A DNA stretch of 64,000 nt from the NCBI RefSeq assembly GCF_019468465.1, contig NZ_CP080519.1, forward strand, positions 3,177,001 through 3,241,000, written 5' to 3'. A model generated the notes under the pieces. It searched no databases and had not been told where the DNA came from. It saw only the letters and a program-made list of their open reading frames with translations. Shown here in pieces: positions 9,655 through 18,907 of the stretch (its first letter is position 1; each line of letters begins with the position of its first letter). A program made the position numbers and the translations under genes. This DNA is from Amycolatopsis sp. DSM 110486. Its GTDB lineage: Bacteria; Actinomycetota; Actinomycetes; Mycobacteriales; Pseudonocardiaceae.

Positions 9655-9903
9655 ATGTCGGGACTCGCCGAGATCCACCAGTTGCTCACCGCCGCGATGG
9701 CGGGCCTCACCGACGGGCGCGCCCACGCCGAGCGGGCCAAGTCCCTGCTCGGGGACGCCCGCAGAGCGCTCGTCGACGCACAGGCGAAAGCCGATCCTTG
9801 GCTGCCGACGCAACTGGACCAGGCCGACGAGGGACTCGACCATCTCCTCACCCGCCTAGCCGCCGCCGACGATCTGGTGAGCGGATACCAGTCACGCCTG
9901 TAG
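9655..9903 (+). CDS. Small helical-hairpin protein, second gene of FtsK-like operon
   Basis: The 82-residue protein is again predicted to be two helices (EIHQLLTAAMAGLTDGRAHA; ARRALVDAQAKA) and ends in LVSGYQSRL. This closely parallels the YSARL end of the preceding protein, so the two are probably distant paralogues that pair. It has no WxG motif and no signal peptide. Encoded 4 bp after the first and 26 bp before the ATPase gene. Confidence 0.75.
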   Translation: MSGLAEIHQLLTAAMAGLTDGRAHAERAKSLLGDARRALVDAQAKADPWLPTQLDQADEGLDHLLTRLAAADDLVSGYQSRL

Positions 9904-9929
9904 GGACGAAAGCGTCATGAGCGACACCG

Positions 9930-12671
9930 ATGGCCAGTAAATCCGCCGAGCAGCGCAACCGCGTTCAGACGGCGCTGGACCGGGTCCGGCACCAGATCGG
10001 GCTCGTGCTCGGTGCCGCCGCCGGCGCCCGCGAAGCCGCGGAGGCCGACGTGGCGCGGCTCGCTCTCGAACAGGAAATCGTGCGGGTCGGCATGAATCAC
10101 GCCGACGCCGAGCAGCAGACGGAATGGGCGCGGCACCCGGCCGCGCACGAGGTTTTCGCTTCGCTCGGCGGCGTGCGCAACGCGTTCTACACCGACTGGA
10201 GCTCGGGCCCGGGCGCCCTGCGGGACCTGGTGACGGCCAACGCACCGGGTCCCGCGGGGCGGCCGCCGAGCGAATGGCTCGGCCGGGTGGGGACCAACCC
10301 CGGCATCACCGCGCCGGGGCTGTGGCGCGTGGGCTCGGCGACGGCGGCCGGCCGCGACATCTCGCGGACGTTCGACGTCGCCGTGCCCCTGCTCGACGAG
10401 TCGCACCTGCAGATCACCTCGGCGCCCAAAACGCGTCCGGTGATCGACGGGATCGTGCAGAACCTGCTGATGCGGGTGCTCTCGACGTTCGAGCCCGGCG
10501 CCGTGAAGATCCACCTCTGGGACATCGGGCAGCTCACCGCGATCCTGCCCGACCTCTACCCGATCAGCCGCACCAGCGCGCTTTCGCTCTACGACCCGAC
10601 GCGGCTGGAAGACCTCCTCGACGAGCTGGCCGGCCACATCCGCCGCATCCACGCCACCGGCATGCAGGCCGGGCACACGTCGCTGCGGGAGCTGCGGCGC
10701 GCCAGCAACCAGCGCGTGGAGCCGTACCGGATCGCGGTGCTCTACGGCAACGGCGAGACGCTGGAACCCGAGCTCGCGCGCGACCTCAAGCGCGTGGCCA
10801 GCGGCGCGCTCGCCGCCGGAATCTGCCTCATCCTCATCGACGTGCCCACGGCCGTGAGCGCGTCGATCGAATCGCTGAGCCTGCTCGACGAGCGGCGCGC
10901 GATCAGCAGCATGACCGGCACCGACCTAGTCGTGGACCTCGATCCGCCGTTGCCTTCCGGACAGGTGATCCGGGCGGCCGGGCGGATCGCGGAAGCGTTG
11001 ATCGCCAAGCAAGGCGGGCCGCGCTCGTTCGCCGACCTGCTGCCCACGGAGTTCGACCAGGAGAGCTCGGCGCGGGAGCTGCGGGCGCCCGTCGGGTTCT
11101 ACGAGGGCGAGGCCGTCGAGGTCGTGATCGGCGACGCGAGCCCGCACGCCCTGATCGGCGGGCCGAGCGGTTCCGGTAAGACGAACTTCCTGTACTCGCT
11201 GCTCGGCAGCCTCGCCGCGCGCTACACGCCGGACGAGCTGGCGCTGTACCTGCTGGACTTCAAGGAAGGCGTGTCGTTCGCGGGCCTCGCGCCCGGCCGC
11301 AAGGACGCGAGCTGGCTGCCGCACGCGAAGCTCGTGGGTGTCAACGTGAACACCGACCGCGAGTTCGGCCTGGCGCTGCTGCGCTTCCTCGCCGACGAGC
11401 TGCGCCGGCGTTCGGCCGCCGCCAAGGAACACGAGGTCACGAACCTGGCCGACCTGCGCGAGCAGGACCCGGGCGGGCACTGGCCGCGGATCGTCGCCGT
11501 GATCGACGAGTTCCAGTACCTGTTCGCCGGTCGCGACCAGGTCACCGCCACGGCCACGCAGCTGCTGGAGGACATCGCGCGGCGCGGGCGTTCGCAGGGC
11601 ATCCACCTCGTCCTCGCGAGCCAGGACGTCGCGGGCATCGAGGCGTTCTGGGGCAAGCCTGCGGTGTTCGAGCAGTGCACGCTGCGCATCGCGATGCCGA
11701 AGGCGCGGCGCGTGCTGGCGGAGACGAACAACGCGGCGGTGTCCGCGCCGAAGTGGCACGCCGTGATCAACCACGACTCCGGTGTCGCGCACGGCAACCT
11801 GCTGGCACACATCCCCGACGCGAGCAGCCGCAACGTGTTCGTGGAGCTGCAGCACAAGCTGTGGGAGCTCTACTCAGGACGCTTCGCGCGCCCCCGGCTG
11901 TTCGACGGCGCGCATTCCCCGGTGCTGGAACAGTTCCCGGCGTACACGGAACTCAAGCCGACCTCGCGCCCGCGCGCGCTGCTGGGCCAGTCGATCGACG
12001 TGACGGAGGCCGCACAGGGTGTGGAGCTGCCCCGCGCGCCTGGCCGCAACATCGCGGTACTGGGCGGCGCGTCGGCGGAGGCACTGTCCATCATGGACTC
12101 CGCGGCGCGGTCGCTGGCGCGGCAGTACGAGATCGGCGAGGTCGAGTTCGTGCTGTACTGCCCGATCGAGGCGTGCGCGCCGGCCGTCCTGGAGCTGACG
12201 GAACGGCTGCGCGCCGAGGGCCACGTGACAGATTTGATCGATGACCTGACGGCTTTGCTGGCCTCCATTGTGGACGGGGAACTCGGCGGCCCGTCGCGGA
12301 TCCTGCTGCTGTACGGAGTGGACGCCGCGTTGCCCACACTGGAGACCAAGGCCCCCGGCCAGCTCAAGAGCGGCCTCGACCACCTGCGCACGGTGCTCAA
12401 GACGGGCCCGAGCCACGGCGTGCACACTATCGGCTGGTGGCGCAGCATCGCGCGTCTCAAGGACACGCTCGGCTTCGGCGGCACCGACGACATCGGCACC
12501 TGGGCGGCGCTCGACGTGCAGGGCAACGAGCTCTCCCCGTTCGCCGCCGGCCAGGTCGTGCACTGGTCGCCACGCCAGGGCCGCGCGTTGTTCTTCGACC
12601 GCACCACGCACGGCGCCCCCGAAGTCATCATCCCCTTCCAGCGCCCCGAGCAGACGGGAGACCCGGCATGA
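9930..12671 (+). CDS. Soluble FtsK/SpoIIIE-type ATPase
   Basis: The 913-residue protein has an N-terminal helical region (about 1-110), a middle module with a degenerate NTPase look (KIHLWDIGQLTAILPDLY..., LLDELAGHIRRIH), and an active FtsK-type domain with Walker A GGPSGSGKTN (about 410-419) and Walker B VIDEFQYLF (about 525). It ends in a third, degenerate RecA-like module (NIAVLGGASAEALSIMDS, lacking GKT). The tandem-ATPase layout recalls T7SS EccC, but there is no membrane segment, so it is neither a normal EccC nor a divisome FtsK. The two hairpin proteins upstream and a coupled helical protein downstream are presumed partners. Substrate (DNA or protein) cannot be told from sequence. Confidence 0.85.
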   Translation: MASKSAEQRNRVQTALDRVRHQIGLVLGAAAGAREAAEADVARLALEQEIVRVGMNHADAEQQTEWARHPAAHEVFASLGGVRNAFYTDWSSGPGALRDLVTANAPGPAGRPPSEWLGRVGTNPGITAPGLWRVGSATAAGRDISRTFDVAVPLLDESHLQITSAPKTRPVIDGIVQNLLMRVLSTFEPGAVKIHLWDIGQLTAILPDLYPISRTSALSLYDPTRLEDLLDELAGHIRRIHATGMQAGHTSLRELRRASNQRVEPYRIAVLYGNGETLEPELARDLKRVASGALAAGICLILIDVPTAVSASIESLSLLDERRAISSMTGTDLVVDLDPPLPSGQVIRAAGRIAEALIAKQGGPRSFADLLPTEFDQESSARELRAPVGFYEGEAVEVVIGDASPHALIGGPSGSGKTNFLYSLLGSLAARYTPDELALYLLDFKEGVSFAGLAPGRKDASWLPHAKLVGVNVNTDREFGLALLRFLADELRRRSAAAKEHEVTNLADLREQDPGGHWPRIVAVIDEFQYLFAGRDQVTATATQLLEDIARRGRSQGIHLVLASQDVAGIEAFWGKPAVFEQCTLRIAMPKARRVLAETNNAAVSAPKWHAVINHDSGVAHGNLLAHIPDASSRNVFVELQHKLWELYSGRFARPRLFDGAHSPVLEQFPAYTELKPTSRPRALLGQSIDVTEAAQGVELPRAPGRNIAVLGGASAEALSIMDSAARSLARQYEIGEVEFVLYCPIEACAPAVLELTERLRAEGHVTDLIDDLTALLASIVDGELGGPSRILLLYGVDAALPTLETKAPGQLKSGLDHLRTVLKTGPSHGVHTIGWWRSIARLKDTLGFGGTDDIGTWAALDVQGNELSPFAAGQVVHWSPRQGRALFFDRTTHGAPEVIIPFQRPEQTGDPA

Positions 12672-13036
12672 CGGACGACGCCAGCGCGGCCATGCGCTAC
12701 AAGGAAATCGTCGGCCTGGCCCGCGGCTCGGCCGACAACCTGCGCGCCTGGGAGCTCGCCCGCGCCGACGAGATCGACCACCAGCTCGCCGACGCGCACG
12801 CCGCCGTCTCCGCCGCGAAGGAACGCGAGGAGAAGGCGGCCGAACGCGCTTCCCGCTGGTGGAAGATGGCCCTGCACAACGTCGCCCGGCTCACCTTCCT
12901 CGAGCCGGCCGACGACCCGCAGCCGGTGTCGACGGCGCGGCCGCAGTACCTGGACCGGTATCTCGAGGAAGTGAAGCCGTCGTACCAGGAGCTGGTGCAG
13001 GCGGTGCTGGCGCTGGGGTGGCGAGCGAAACGCTGA
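12668..13036 (+). CDS. Helical partner of the FtsK-like ATPase
   Basis: ATG at 12668 overlaps the ATPase stop (ATGA), so translation is coupled. The 122-residue protein has a long charged helix likely to be a coiled coil (AHAAVSAAKEREEKAAERAS), then WWKMALHNVARLTFLEP and a C-terminal helical end YLDRYLEEVKPSYQELVQ. No signal or membrane segment is seen. It probably binds the ATPase. Family not recognised. Confidence 0.75.
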   Translation: MTDDASAAMRYKEIVGLARGSADNLRAWELARADEIDHQLADAHAAVSAAKEREEKAAERASRWWKMALHNVARLTFLEPADDPQPVSTARPQYLDRYLEEVKPSYQELVQAVLALGWRAKR

Positions 13037-13040
13037 TTCG

Positions 13041-14150
13041 TCAGATGACGTCGGCGTAGAGCACGACGGTGCCGCCCGCAGTACTGGCCGTGACGCCGCA
13101 GTCCAGCTTGTGGGCCGCGAGGTCGGGGGTGACGGCGAGCTGGGGGTTCGTGGCGCCCTCGATCGGGATGTAGAACTCGAAGCCGTTGGAGGGGTCGACC
13201 TTGTTGGAGTACCAGGCGTAGTCCACCTTGGCCGGTGTGCCGTTGGTCCACTTCGGAGCGTCACAGGTGAGCGTGTTGCCTGCGGCTTTGGTTCCGGCGA
13301 TCGTGGGGTCCACCTGAGTCATCGGTGCCAGCGGCGGCCTCGGCTGCGTCAGGAAGGAACGCAACGCGGCCGCGTCGGCGAACCCGTTGGCGGTCGGCTC
13401 GCCGCACTGCTTACCGGCGACCTCACCGGCGAAGCTGACGACGCCGACGAGCCGGCCGTCCTGAACCAGCGGACCGCCGCTGTCGCCGGAACAGACTGTG
13501 GCCGCAGCCTGCGTACACAGCACCGACGGCCCGTCGACCACGTCCTGGCTCCCGAACGACTGCCCGCACGCCTGGTCGTCGATCACCTTGAGCTGCGCGT
13601 GCGCGAGCTGGTCACCGAGCGCGGGCAGCGGGTCCTTCGGGTCCGGTGTTTTGGTGAGCCCGTGCCCGTAGACGTCCACAGTGGAGCCTGGCTTCGGCGC
13701 CCTGTTGGCCACCGGCAACGTCGGAATGTCGAACACCGGACGCGCCAGCTTGATCAGCGCGACATCGTCGGCGGCACTGGCCTTCGAGTAGTCCTCCGGC
13801 GCCTTCGGCGACGGGATCAGCCGAAACCCCGGGTCGACCGACCACCCCTCGATCGGCACGATCCGCCCGGGATCCGTCGACAGCGTCCCACCCCCGAGGT
13901 GCACCTCGAAGTGCGTGGGGTCCACGTGGTCGAGGCAGTGCGCCGCCGTCACCACCCGATCCGGCGCGATCAACGCGCCGCCGCAACTTTCCCGCTGCAC
14001 CAAGGGCTCGTCACCCTTGAACACGACCGTCGCCATCCACGGCGCCGCGCCGTCGGCCGCGGGCTCCCCACCGGACACCGCCATGGCGGGCGCCGCCACC
14101 ACCGTGCCGGCCACCAGAACAGCCGCGCCCACGGTCAAAATCCTGCGCAT
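13041..14150 (-). CDS. Secreted trypsin-like serine protease (S1)
   Basis: The 369-residue precursor has a Sec signal peptide (MRRILTVGAAVLVAGTVVAA...MA). Its S1 peptidase domain shows the triad His in TAAHC, Asp in ADDVALIKL and Ser in CSGDSGGPL, with paired Cys residues around them. A C-terminal module of about 100 residues follows (VDPTIAGTKAAGNTLTCDAPKWTNG...), resembling Ig-like or Streptomyces protease accessory domains. The mature protein starts near VSGGEPA, like a trypsin without a long propeptide. It converges on the FtsK-like operon with 4 bp between stops. No functional link is evident. Confidence 0.92.
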   Translation of the reverse strand: MRRILTVGAAVLVAGTVVAAPAMAVSGGEPAADGAAPWMATVVFKGDEPLVQRESCGGALIAPDRVVTAAHCLDHVDPTHFEVHLGGGTLSTDPGRIVPIEGWSVDPGFRLIPSPKAPEDYSKASAADDVALIKLARPVFDIPTLPVANRAPKPGSTVDVYGHGLTKTPDPKDPLPALGDQLAHAQLKVIDDQACGQSFGSQDVVDGPSVLCTQAAATVCSGDSGGPLVQDGRLVGVVSFAGEVAGKQCGEPTANGFADAAALRSFLTQPRPPLAPMTQVDPTIAGTKAAGNTLTCDAPKWTNGTPAKVDYAWYSNKVDPSNGFEFYIPIEGATNPQLAVTPDLAAHKLDCGVTASTAGGTVVLYADVI

Positions 14151-14262
14151 TCGGACCTCCTCATCGGTTGGTCCGAACGTACGAATCGCGCGGCTGCCGG
14201 GACAACATGCGGCGGGCTGATCACCACGTACGCCTTTCGACTACGGGTTGCTCGCCGATCGG

Positions 14263-14832
14263 CTAGGCGTTCCAGACCACCGCGTCGGTCACCAGGTCCG
14301 AGGCCGCCGACACCTTCACCGTCAGCCGGAACGGGCGGCCCTTGGCGGTGATCCCGCAGACGATGCTGCCGGCGTGCAGCGAGTCGAGCTGGTTCGTGCC
14401 GTCGGCCGCGGCCAGCCGGCTGCAATCGTCGCGACCGGGCACGCCGTCGTCGACCCAGACGCGCATCCTGCTCTCGCCGGTGGTGAAGAGGTCGGAGCCG
14501 AAGTGGTCCGCGATGTCGTTCTCGTCGCCTTCCGCGGGCGGGTTGAGGTCGAGGTTGATGCTGCCGAACGTGACCGGGCCCGTGAAGTACGCGTCCGGCG
14601 CGTTGCTCGGCGAGGAACGCGGCGACGCGTGGCCGTTCGAAACCGGCGCACCGGCCGTCACCGTGACGGTCGCGGTCACCGGCGCCGGCTGCGCGGGCGT
14701 GCTCGGCGCACTGGCCCGCCCGACGAAGAACCCGGCCCCGGTCAGCGCCGTGACCAGCGCGGCGATCGCGGTGATCCACTGGTGCCCGAGCGTGCCCCAG
14801 CCGGTTTTCTTGGCCTCGCCCTCGTCTGCCAC
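14263..14832 (-). CDS. Single-pass membrane protein with extracytoplasmic domain
   Basis: I chose the GTG at 14832, preceded by CGGGGGCG. A longer frame to 14928 would read through the upstream terminator hairpin. The 190-residue protein has a cytoplasmic N-tail (VADEGEAKKTGWG), one membrane helix (ITAIAALVTALTGAGFFVG) and an outer domain rich in Pro/Thr then Asp. Two Cys (DDCSR and SIVCGI) could form a disulfide. The family is not recognised; it looks like a small envelope protein with a beta-sandwich-like domain. Confidence 0.7.
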   Translation of the reverse strand: MADEGEAKKTGWGTLGHQWITAIAALVTALTGAGFFVGRASAPSTPAQPAPVTATVTVTAGAPVSNGHASPRSSPSNAPDAYFTGPVTFGSINLDLNPPAEGDENDIADHFGSDLFTTGESRMRVWVDDGVPGRDDCSRLAAADGTNQLDSLHAGSIVCGITAKGRPFRLTVKVSAASDLVTDAVVWNA

Positions 14833-14876
14833 CGCGCCCCCGTTCGCTTGCAAGGAGCCAATTCTAGCCACCCCGA

Positions 14877-14923
14877 ACACACCGAAGGCCACCATTCGCG
14901 GAGAATGGTGGCCTTCGGTGTGT
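14877..14923 (-). terminator. Terminator of the nuclease gene
   Basis: A perfect 21-bp stem (14877-14897 with 14903-14923, core GAAGGCCACCATTC) around the 5-nt loop GCGGA lies 9 bp after the nuclease stop on the minus strand and before the next gene's start. Confidence 0.85.
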
Positions 14924-14931
14924 ATCAAGAA

Positions 14932-17412
14932 CTACTTACGCGGAGCTGTCCGCCCCAACAACTGGTCCAGGTAGTCCAGCAGGTCGTAAGCCAGGTCCTC
15001 CAGCTTGTTCCCCGTCGACGGCCGGAACCGCACGATCTGCGGGTCGTGGTCGCTGGCCTGGTCGGCGAACTCGGCGTTGATGTGGACCACGTCGTAGTCC
15101 ACGCCGCGAAGAGCCGGCGCGGCCAGGATGTGATCCAGCACCTGCGACTGGCCCTCGAACACGTAGCTGTACCGCTCGGCGGCGGGCAGCGTCGCGATGA
15201 GGTCCTTCAGGCCACCGGACGTCAGCTGGGCCAGCGCCGGCGAGAACTGGTAGTCGTTCAGGTCGCCGGCGACCACCACGTTGGCGTTGCGGTCAGCCGA
15301 AAGCAGCTGCGAGACGAAACCCTTCAGCACGGTCGCCTGCTTCTGACGCTGCACCTCGGAGCTGCGTACCGGCGGCTGGAACCGGCCGTGCGTCGGCTGG
15401 TCGCCGCCCTTGGAGTTGAAGTGGTTGGCGATCACGAACACCGTGCGGCCCTGGAAGACGAACTCGCCGGCCAGCGGCTTGCGGCTGTCGGTCCACGCGT
15501 CGTTCGTCGGGTCGACGCGGCCCGGAGACTGCGTCAGGTGCACCTTGCCGTGGTCCTTCACGACACCCACCGAGGACAGCGCGCTGCCACCCGGACGGTC
15601 CACGAAGGACACTCGCGCCGGGTTGAACAGGAAGCCCACGCGGATGTTGCCGCCCGGCTCGCCGCCGTCCTCGTCGTTGGTCGGGTCGATCTCGCGCCAC
15701 TGGTAGTGCGGGCCGCCCGCCGCGATGATCGCGTCGGTGAACTTCTTGAGCGTCACGTCGGCGGCGACCACACCGTCGTTGGTGGCGCCGTCGTTGTCCT
15801 GAATCTCCTCCAGGGTCACGACGTCCGGCGCGGCCAGGTTGTCGACGATGCCGTGCGCGAGCTGCGCGAACTTCGTGTCCGGGTCGGACGGCGCGAGGTT
15901 CTCGACGTTGTACGTCGCCACCGCGAGCTGGCCGGGACGCTGGCGCGCAGTGACCTCCTTCTGAAGGTGGTTGTCCTTCGCCGGACCCATCTGCGACGCG
16001 AAGAGCGTGTAGCCGCCGAAGCTGCTGTACTCCACGGGGCCTGATGTCGTCCCGGTGAGCACGTCACCGGTGTTGACCTTCGGGAACGGCTGCTGGTCGA
16101 ACGGGATGATCGACTGGACCTTCAGCACACCGGTGTTGATCTTGTCGTAGCCGAGGTAGACCGTGCCGCCGCGCGGCGTCGGGTTCTGCTGCGGCTTCGT
16201 CGTCACGTAGAGCTCGTCGAAGTCGTTGCTCGGGCCGACCACGCGGGCGTCGGAGATGCTGATGATCTCGCTCTCGTGAGACTCCCAGAAGTCCAGCGCG
16301 TACTTCGCCGGCTCCAGCGGCAGCGCCTCGATGTTGCCGCCGGCGTTGGGCGCGAGCACGTCCGGGATCTGGTCGGGCGTGATCTTCGTGGGCGCGGGCA
16401 ACGGGTTTCCGTGCGTGCCGACCGTCCACTGTGCACTGGAAAGCTCGGTGAGCGACTGGTAGTTCGACGTCGCCGGGGCGTCCGGGTAGAACTCCTTCAC
16501 CGTGCCGGCCGCGGTCACCGCGTCGCCGACGGCGACGGCGGGCGTGGTCGAGCCGGTGAACACGAACAGGCCCTCGCTGGTTCGCGGGTCACTGTCGGGG
16601 TTCGGGTCGGTCAGCCAGAAGCCGCGCGACGAACCGAAGGTGCGCACGGCCGTCACGATGCCCGTGACGTCGCTGACCTTCTTGTCCTTGAGCGGCGAGA
16701 TCCGCGTGGTGCCCTGGATGTCGTGGATCTTCGCGGGGGTGCCCGGGTCGACGGGGCCGGTGTCGCCGCCGCCGGCCGTCTCGCCCTTGGAGTTGGTGGG
16801 CGTCGGGTCGCCGACGGTGAAGTCGGCGCTGTTGTTGTCCGTGTCGGCGAGCGACGCGGCGCGCGCGGCCGAGGTCGTGTTCGACAGGGCGGCGGTCGGC
16901 GTGCCCTCGCGGACCACGGCGTCCCCGAAGCCGACGAGGTCCTTGACCTGCGGGTCGGCGGCGCAGTCGGCGGCGGTCTTGCAGGTCAGCGCGGTGGAGC
17001 CGTTGACAAGCGCGATCGTGCCGGCGGTCCCGGACATCGCGATGGTCCCGGTCGCGTCCGGGGTGGGCAGTGCGACGGTGCCGCCGGTGCCCTTCGACTC
17101 CTGGACGAGGTAACGTCCACCCGCGGCGACCGAGCCGGCGAGCTTCGTGACCTGCCACGTGCTCGACGCGCTGGCCGTGGCCGGCAGGTACTGCACGCTG
17201 TAGCCGTCGAGCGCGAGCGGCGCGCCACCGTGGTTCGCGAGCTCCACGAAGTCGTTGGTGAGCGTGGCGCCGGAGTTGCCGCCGCCGCCGTAGACCTCGG
17301 CGACGACCGCGTCCGCGCTGGGTGCGGCGAGTGCGGCGGGAGCGCCGCTCACCACCAAGCCCGCGACGGCAGCGGCGGTCAGCACGCTCTTTCTTCGACC
17401 GGATATGGTCAC
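14932..17412 (-). CDS. Secreted nuclease with lamin-tail domain (ExeM/NucH-like)
   Basis: GTG at 17412 follows AAGGGGACTCAGG and gives a standard signal peptide (TISGRRKSVLTAAAVAGLVV...ALA); an in-frame ATG at 17445 is an alternative. The product has about 826 residues. An N-terminal lamin-tail domain (VVAEVYGGGGNSG, DFVELANHG, GYSVQYLP) is followed by an OB-fold-like middle (ISPLKDKKVSDVTGIVTAV). The endonuclease/exonuclease/phosphatase domain shows VATYNVENL, LEEIQDNDG, IANHFNSKGGD, VAGDLNDYQFS and SDHDPQ, with the catalytic Glu, Asn/Asp and His. Such proteins degrade extracellular DNA for phosphate or nitrogen scavenging. A short helical tail follows the domain. Confidence 0.92.
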   Translation of the reverse strand: MTISGRRKSVLTAAAVAGLVVSGAPAALAAPSADAVVAEVYGGGGNSGATLTNDFVELANHGGAPLALDGYSVQYLPATASASSTWQVTKLAGSVAAGGRYLVQESKGTGGTVALPTPDATGTIAMSGTAGTIALVNGSTALTCKTAADCAADPQVKDLVGFGDAVVREGTPTAALSNTTSAARAASLADTDNNSADFTVGDPTPTNSKGETAGGGDTGPVDPGTPAKIHDIQGTTRISPLKDKKVSDVTGIVTAVRTFGSSRGFWLTDPNPDSDPRTSEGLFVFTGSTTPAVAVGDAVTAAGTVKEFYPDAPATSNYQSLTELSSAQWTVGTHGNPLPAPTKITPDQIPDVLAPNAGGNIEALPLEPAKYALDFWESHESEIISISDARVVGPSNDFDELYVTTKPQQNPTPRGGTVYLGYDKINTGVLKVQSIIPFDQQPFPKVNTGDVLTGTTSGPVEYSSFGGYTLFASQMGPAKDNHLQKEVTARQRPGQLAVATYNVENLAPSDPDTKFAQLAHGIVDNLAAPDVVTLEEIQDNDGATNDGVVAADVTLKKFTDAIIAAGGPHYQWREIDPTNDEDGGEPGGNIRVGFLFNPARVSFVDRPGGSALSSVGVVKDHGKVHLTQSPGRVDPTNDAWTDSRKPLAGEFVFQGRTVFVIANHFNSKGGDQPTHGRFQPPVRSSEVQRQKQATVLKGFVSQLLSADRNANVVVAGDLNDYQFSPALAQLTSGGLKDLIATLPAAERYSYVFEGQSQVLDHILAAPALRGVDYDVVHINAEFADQASDHDPQIVRFRPSTGNKLEDLAYDLLDYLDQLLGRTAPRK

Positions 17413-17535
17413 CCTGAGTCCCCTTTGCATGAACGGTCGACGCATCGTCCCCCGAACAAGCGAAGGGTAGGAAGACTAAGAGGCAACGATTCGTAACGAG
17501 TTCGCGGAATTACCTCCGAGGGACGGGTTGACACA

Positions 17536-18573
17536 GTGATCTCTCTCGTACTCGGCGGAGACGTCAACGTGCAGGGCCGAAGCGAGCCGAAAACGGCATT
17601 CCGGGCGTTGGCTCCGTTGCTGAGCGGGGCCGACGTGCGTTTTGTCAACCTCGAGGGCCCGCTGTCGGGATCGATGGGTGACCACGGCGGTCTGGACATC
17701 CCGCACAAGCCGAATTGGCGCCATTCCGCGCCGGAAATGGTCGAGGCGCTCACCGCGGTCGGCATCGACGTGGTGTCGGTGGCCAACAACGTGACGTTCC
17801 CGCCGCCGGCCATGCTCGCCAGCCTGTCGGTGCTGGAGAAGGCCGGCATCGCCTACTGCGGCGGTGGTGCGAACCTCACCGCCGCGCACACGCCGGCCGT
17901 GATCGAACGGGCCGATCGCCGCGTCGCCTTCCTCGCGTTCACGTCGCTGTGCTGGCCGGTCGGCCAGGAGGCGAAGGCCGATTCGGCGGGCGTCGCGGTG
18001 GCCGGCGCGTACACCTCGTACCAGCCGGATCCGCGGGTGCTCGACGTGCCGGGCCGGCCGCCGATCGTCCACACCACCCCGGTGCCGGCGGACCTGGAAC
18101 GCCTGGTCGCCGACGTCCACCGCGCCCGCGCGGCGGCCGACCACGTGGTCGTGTCGATGCACTGGGGACTGCCGGGCGACGAGCTCACCGAGTACCAGAT
18201 CGTCTACGCCCACGCGATCATCGACGCGGGCGCCGACCTCGTGGTGGGCCACGGGCCGCACAGCATCCAGGCCGTCGAGGTCTACCGCGGCCGCCCGATC
18301 CTCTACAGCCTCGGCAACCTCGTGTTCGACTGGCCCGCGATGCGCGGCCGCCACGTCGACGGGCTGCTCGCCGGGTGCCTGCTCGGCGACCGGCCGCGGC
18401 TCGAGCTGATCCCCGTGCGCCGCGGCGAGGACAACGAGTGCGTGCCGTTGGCCGGCGAAGCGGCGGCGCAGGTGCTGCGGCACGTGGCCGAACTGTCGGC
18501 GCGCCGGTCCACAAAGGTGGCCGTGGGAACCGGGATCGGCACCGTCGAAGGATTTCTCGCGCCGAAGCGCTGA
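17536..18573 (+). CDS. CapA-family metallophosphatase-like protein
   Basis: GTG at 17536 follows GAGGGACGGG. The 345-residue protein has the CapA/PgsA fold signatures: GGDVNVQG, FVNLEGPLSG, DVVSVANN, VVVSMHWG, VVGHGPHSIQ and LYSLGNLVFD. In most relatives the ANN motif continues with His (ANNH), a metal ligand; here it reads ANNVTF, so activity may be altered. It has no signal peptide or membrane helix, unlike the membrane CapA of polyglutamate capsule systems, and no capB/capC neighbours are present. A role in polyglutamate synthesis is therefore unlikely. Confidence 0.85.
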   Translation: MISLVLGGDVNVQGRSEPKTAFRALAPLLSGADVRFVNLEGPLSGSMGDHGGLDIPHKPNWRHSAPEMVEALTAVGIDVVSVANNVTFPPPAMLASLSVLEKAGIAYCGGGANLTAAHTPAVIERADRRVAFLAFTSLCWPVGQEAKADSAGVAVAGAYTSYQPDPRVLDVPGRPPIVHTTPVPADLERLVADVHRARAAADHVVVSMHWGLPGDELTEYQIVYAHAIIDAGADLVVGHGPHSIQAVEVYRGRPILYSLGNLVFDWPAMRGRHVDGLLAGCLLGDRPRLELIPVRRGEDNECVPLAGEAAAQVLRHVAELSARRSTKVAVGTGIGTVEGFLAPKR

Positions 18574-18907
18574 GGGCGTTTCCCCAGGGTCGTCACCCGG
18601 ACGGCCTATCTGCCTTAAATGCAGGTCAAGCTTTGGCGCGGTCGGTTTGCGGCGGAGGTACCTTTACTCGCGAGCCCACGAGAATGTGGCCCAGACCACT
18701 TCCCGGGAGCTCACGGGTCGCACACCGCGGGGGGAGGCGACACGATCACATGGGGGTTGATCGTGTTCGGCTCGCGCGGTTTCGCGCCCCGCTGGGGTAC
18801 GCCGCGGACGCGGGATCTTCCGTTTCTCCCGCGACCGCGGCGTCCGCGAAAAGTTTGCCCCGGGGGTTCGTGGGCGGTGCGGCTCGGCGGCTTGGCGGCC
18901 GCACCGC
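18574..18907. other. Spacer between convergent genes with two hairpins
   Basis: No convincing gene is seen in these 334 bp. ACACGATCA (18740-18748) pairs with TGATCGTGT (18758-18766), and a much stronger hairpin follows at 18801-18841. An ATG-initiated frame across it shows no coding character. Confidence 0.5.
18801..18841. terminator. Strong hairpin, probable terminator
   Basis: GCCGCGG-A-CGCGGGA (18801-18815) pairs with TCCCGCG-A-CCGCGGC (18827-18841), 14 pairs with a symmetric A:A mismatch. CGAAAAGTTT follows. It lies between convergent genes. Confidence 0.65.

Noticed and set aside
9390..12671. Complete type VII secretion locus
   Set aside because: The ATPase has no membrane segments and no EccB, EccD, EccE or MycP genes are present; the small proteins lack WxG.
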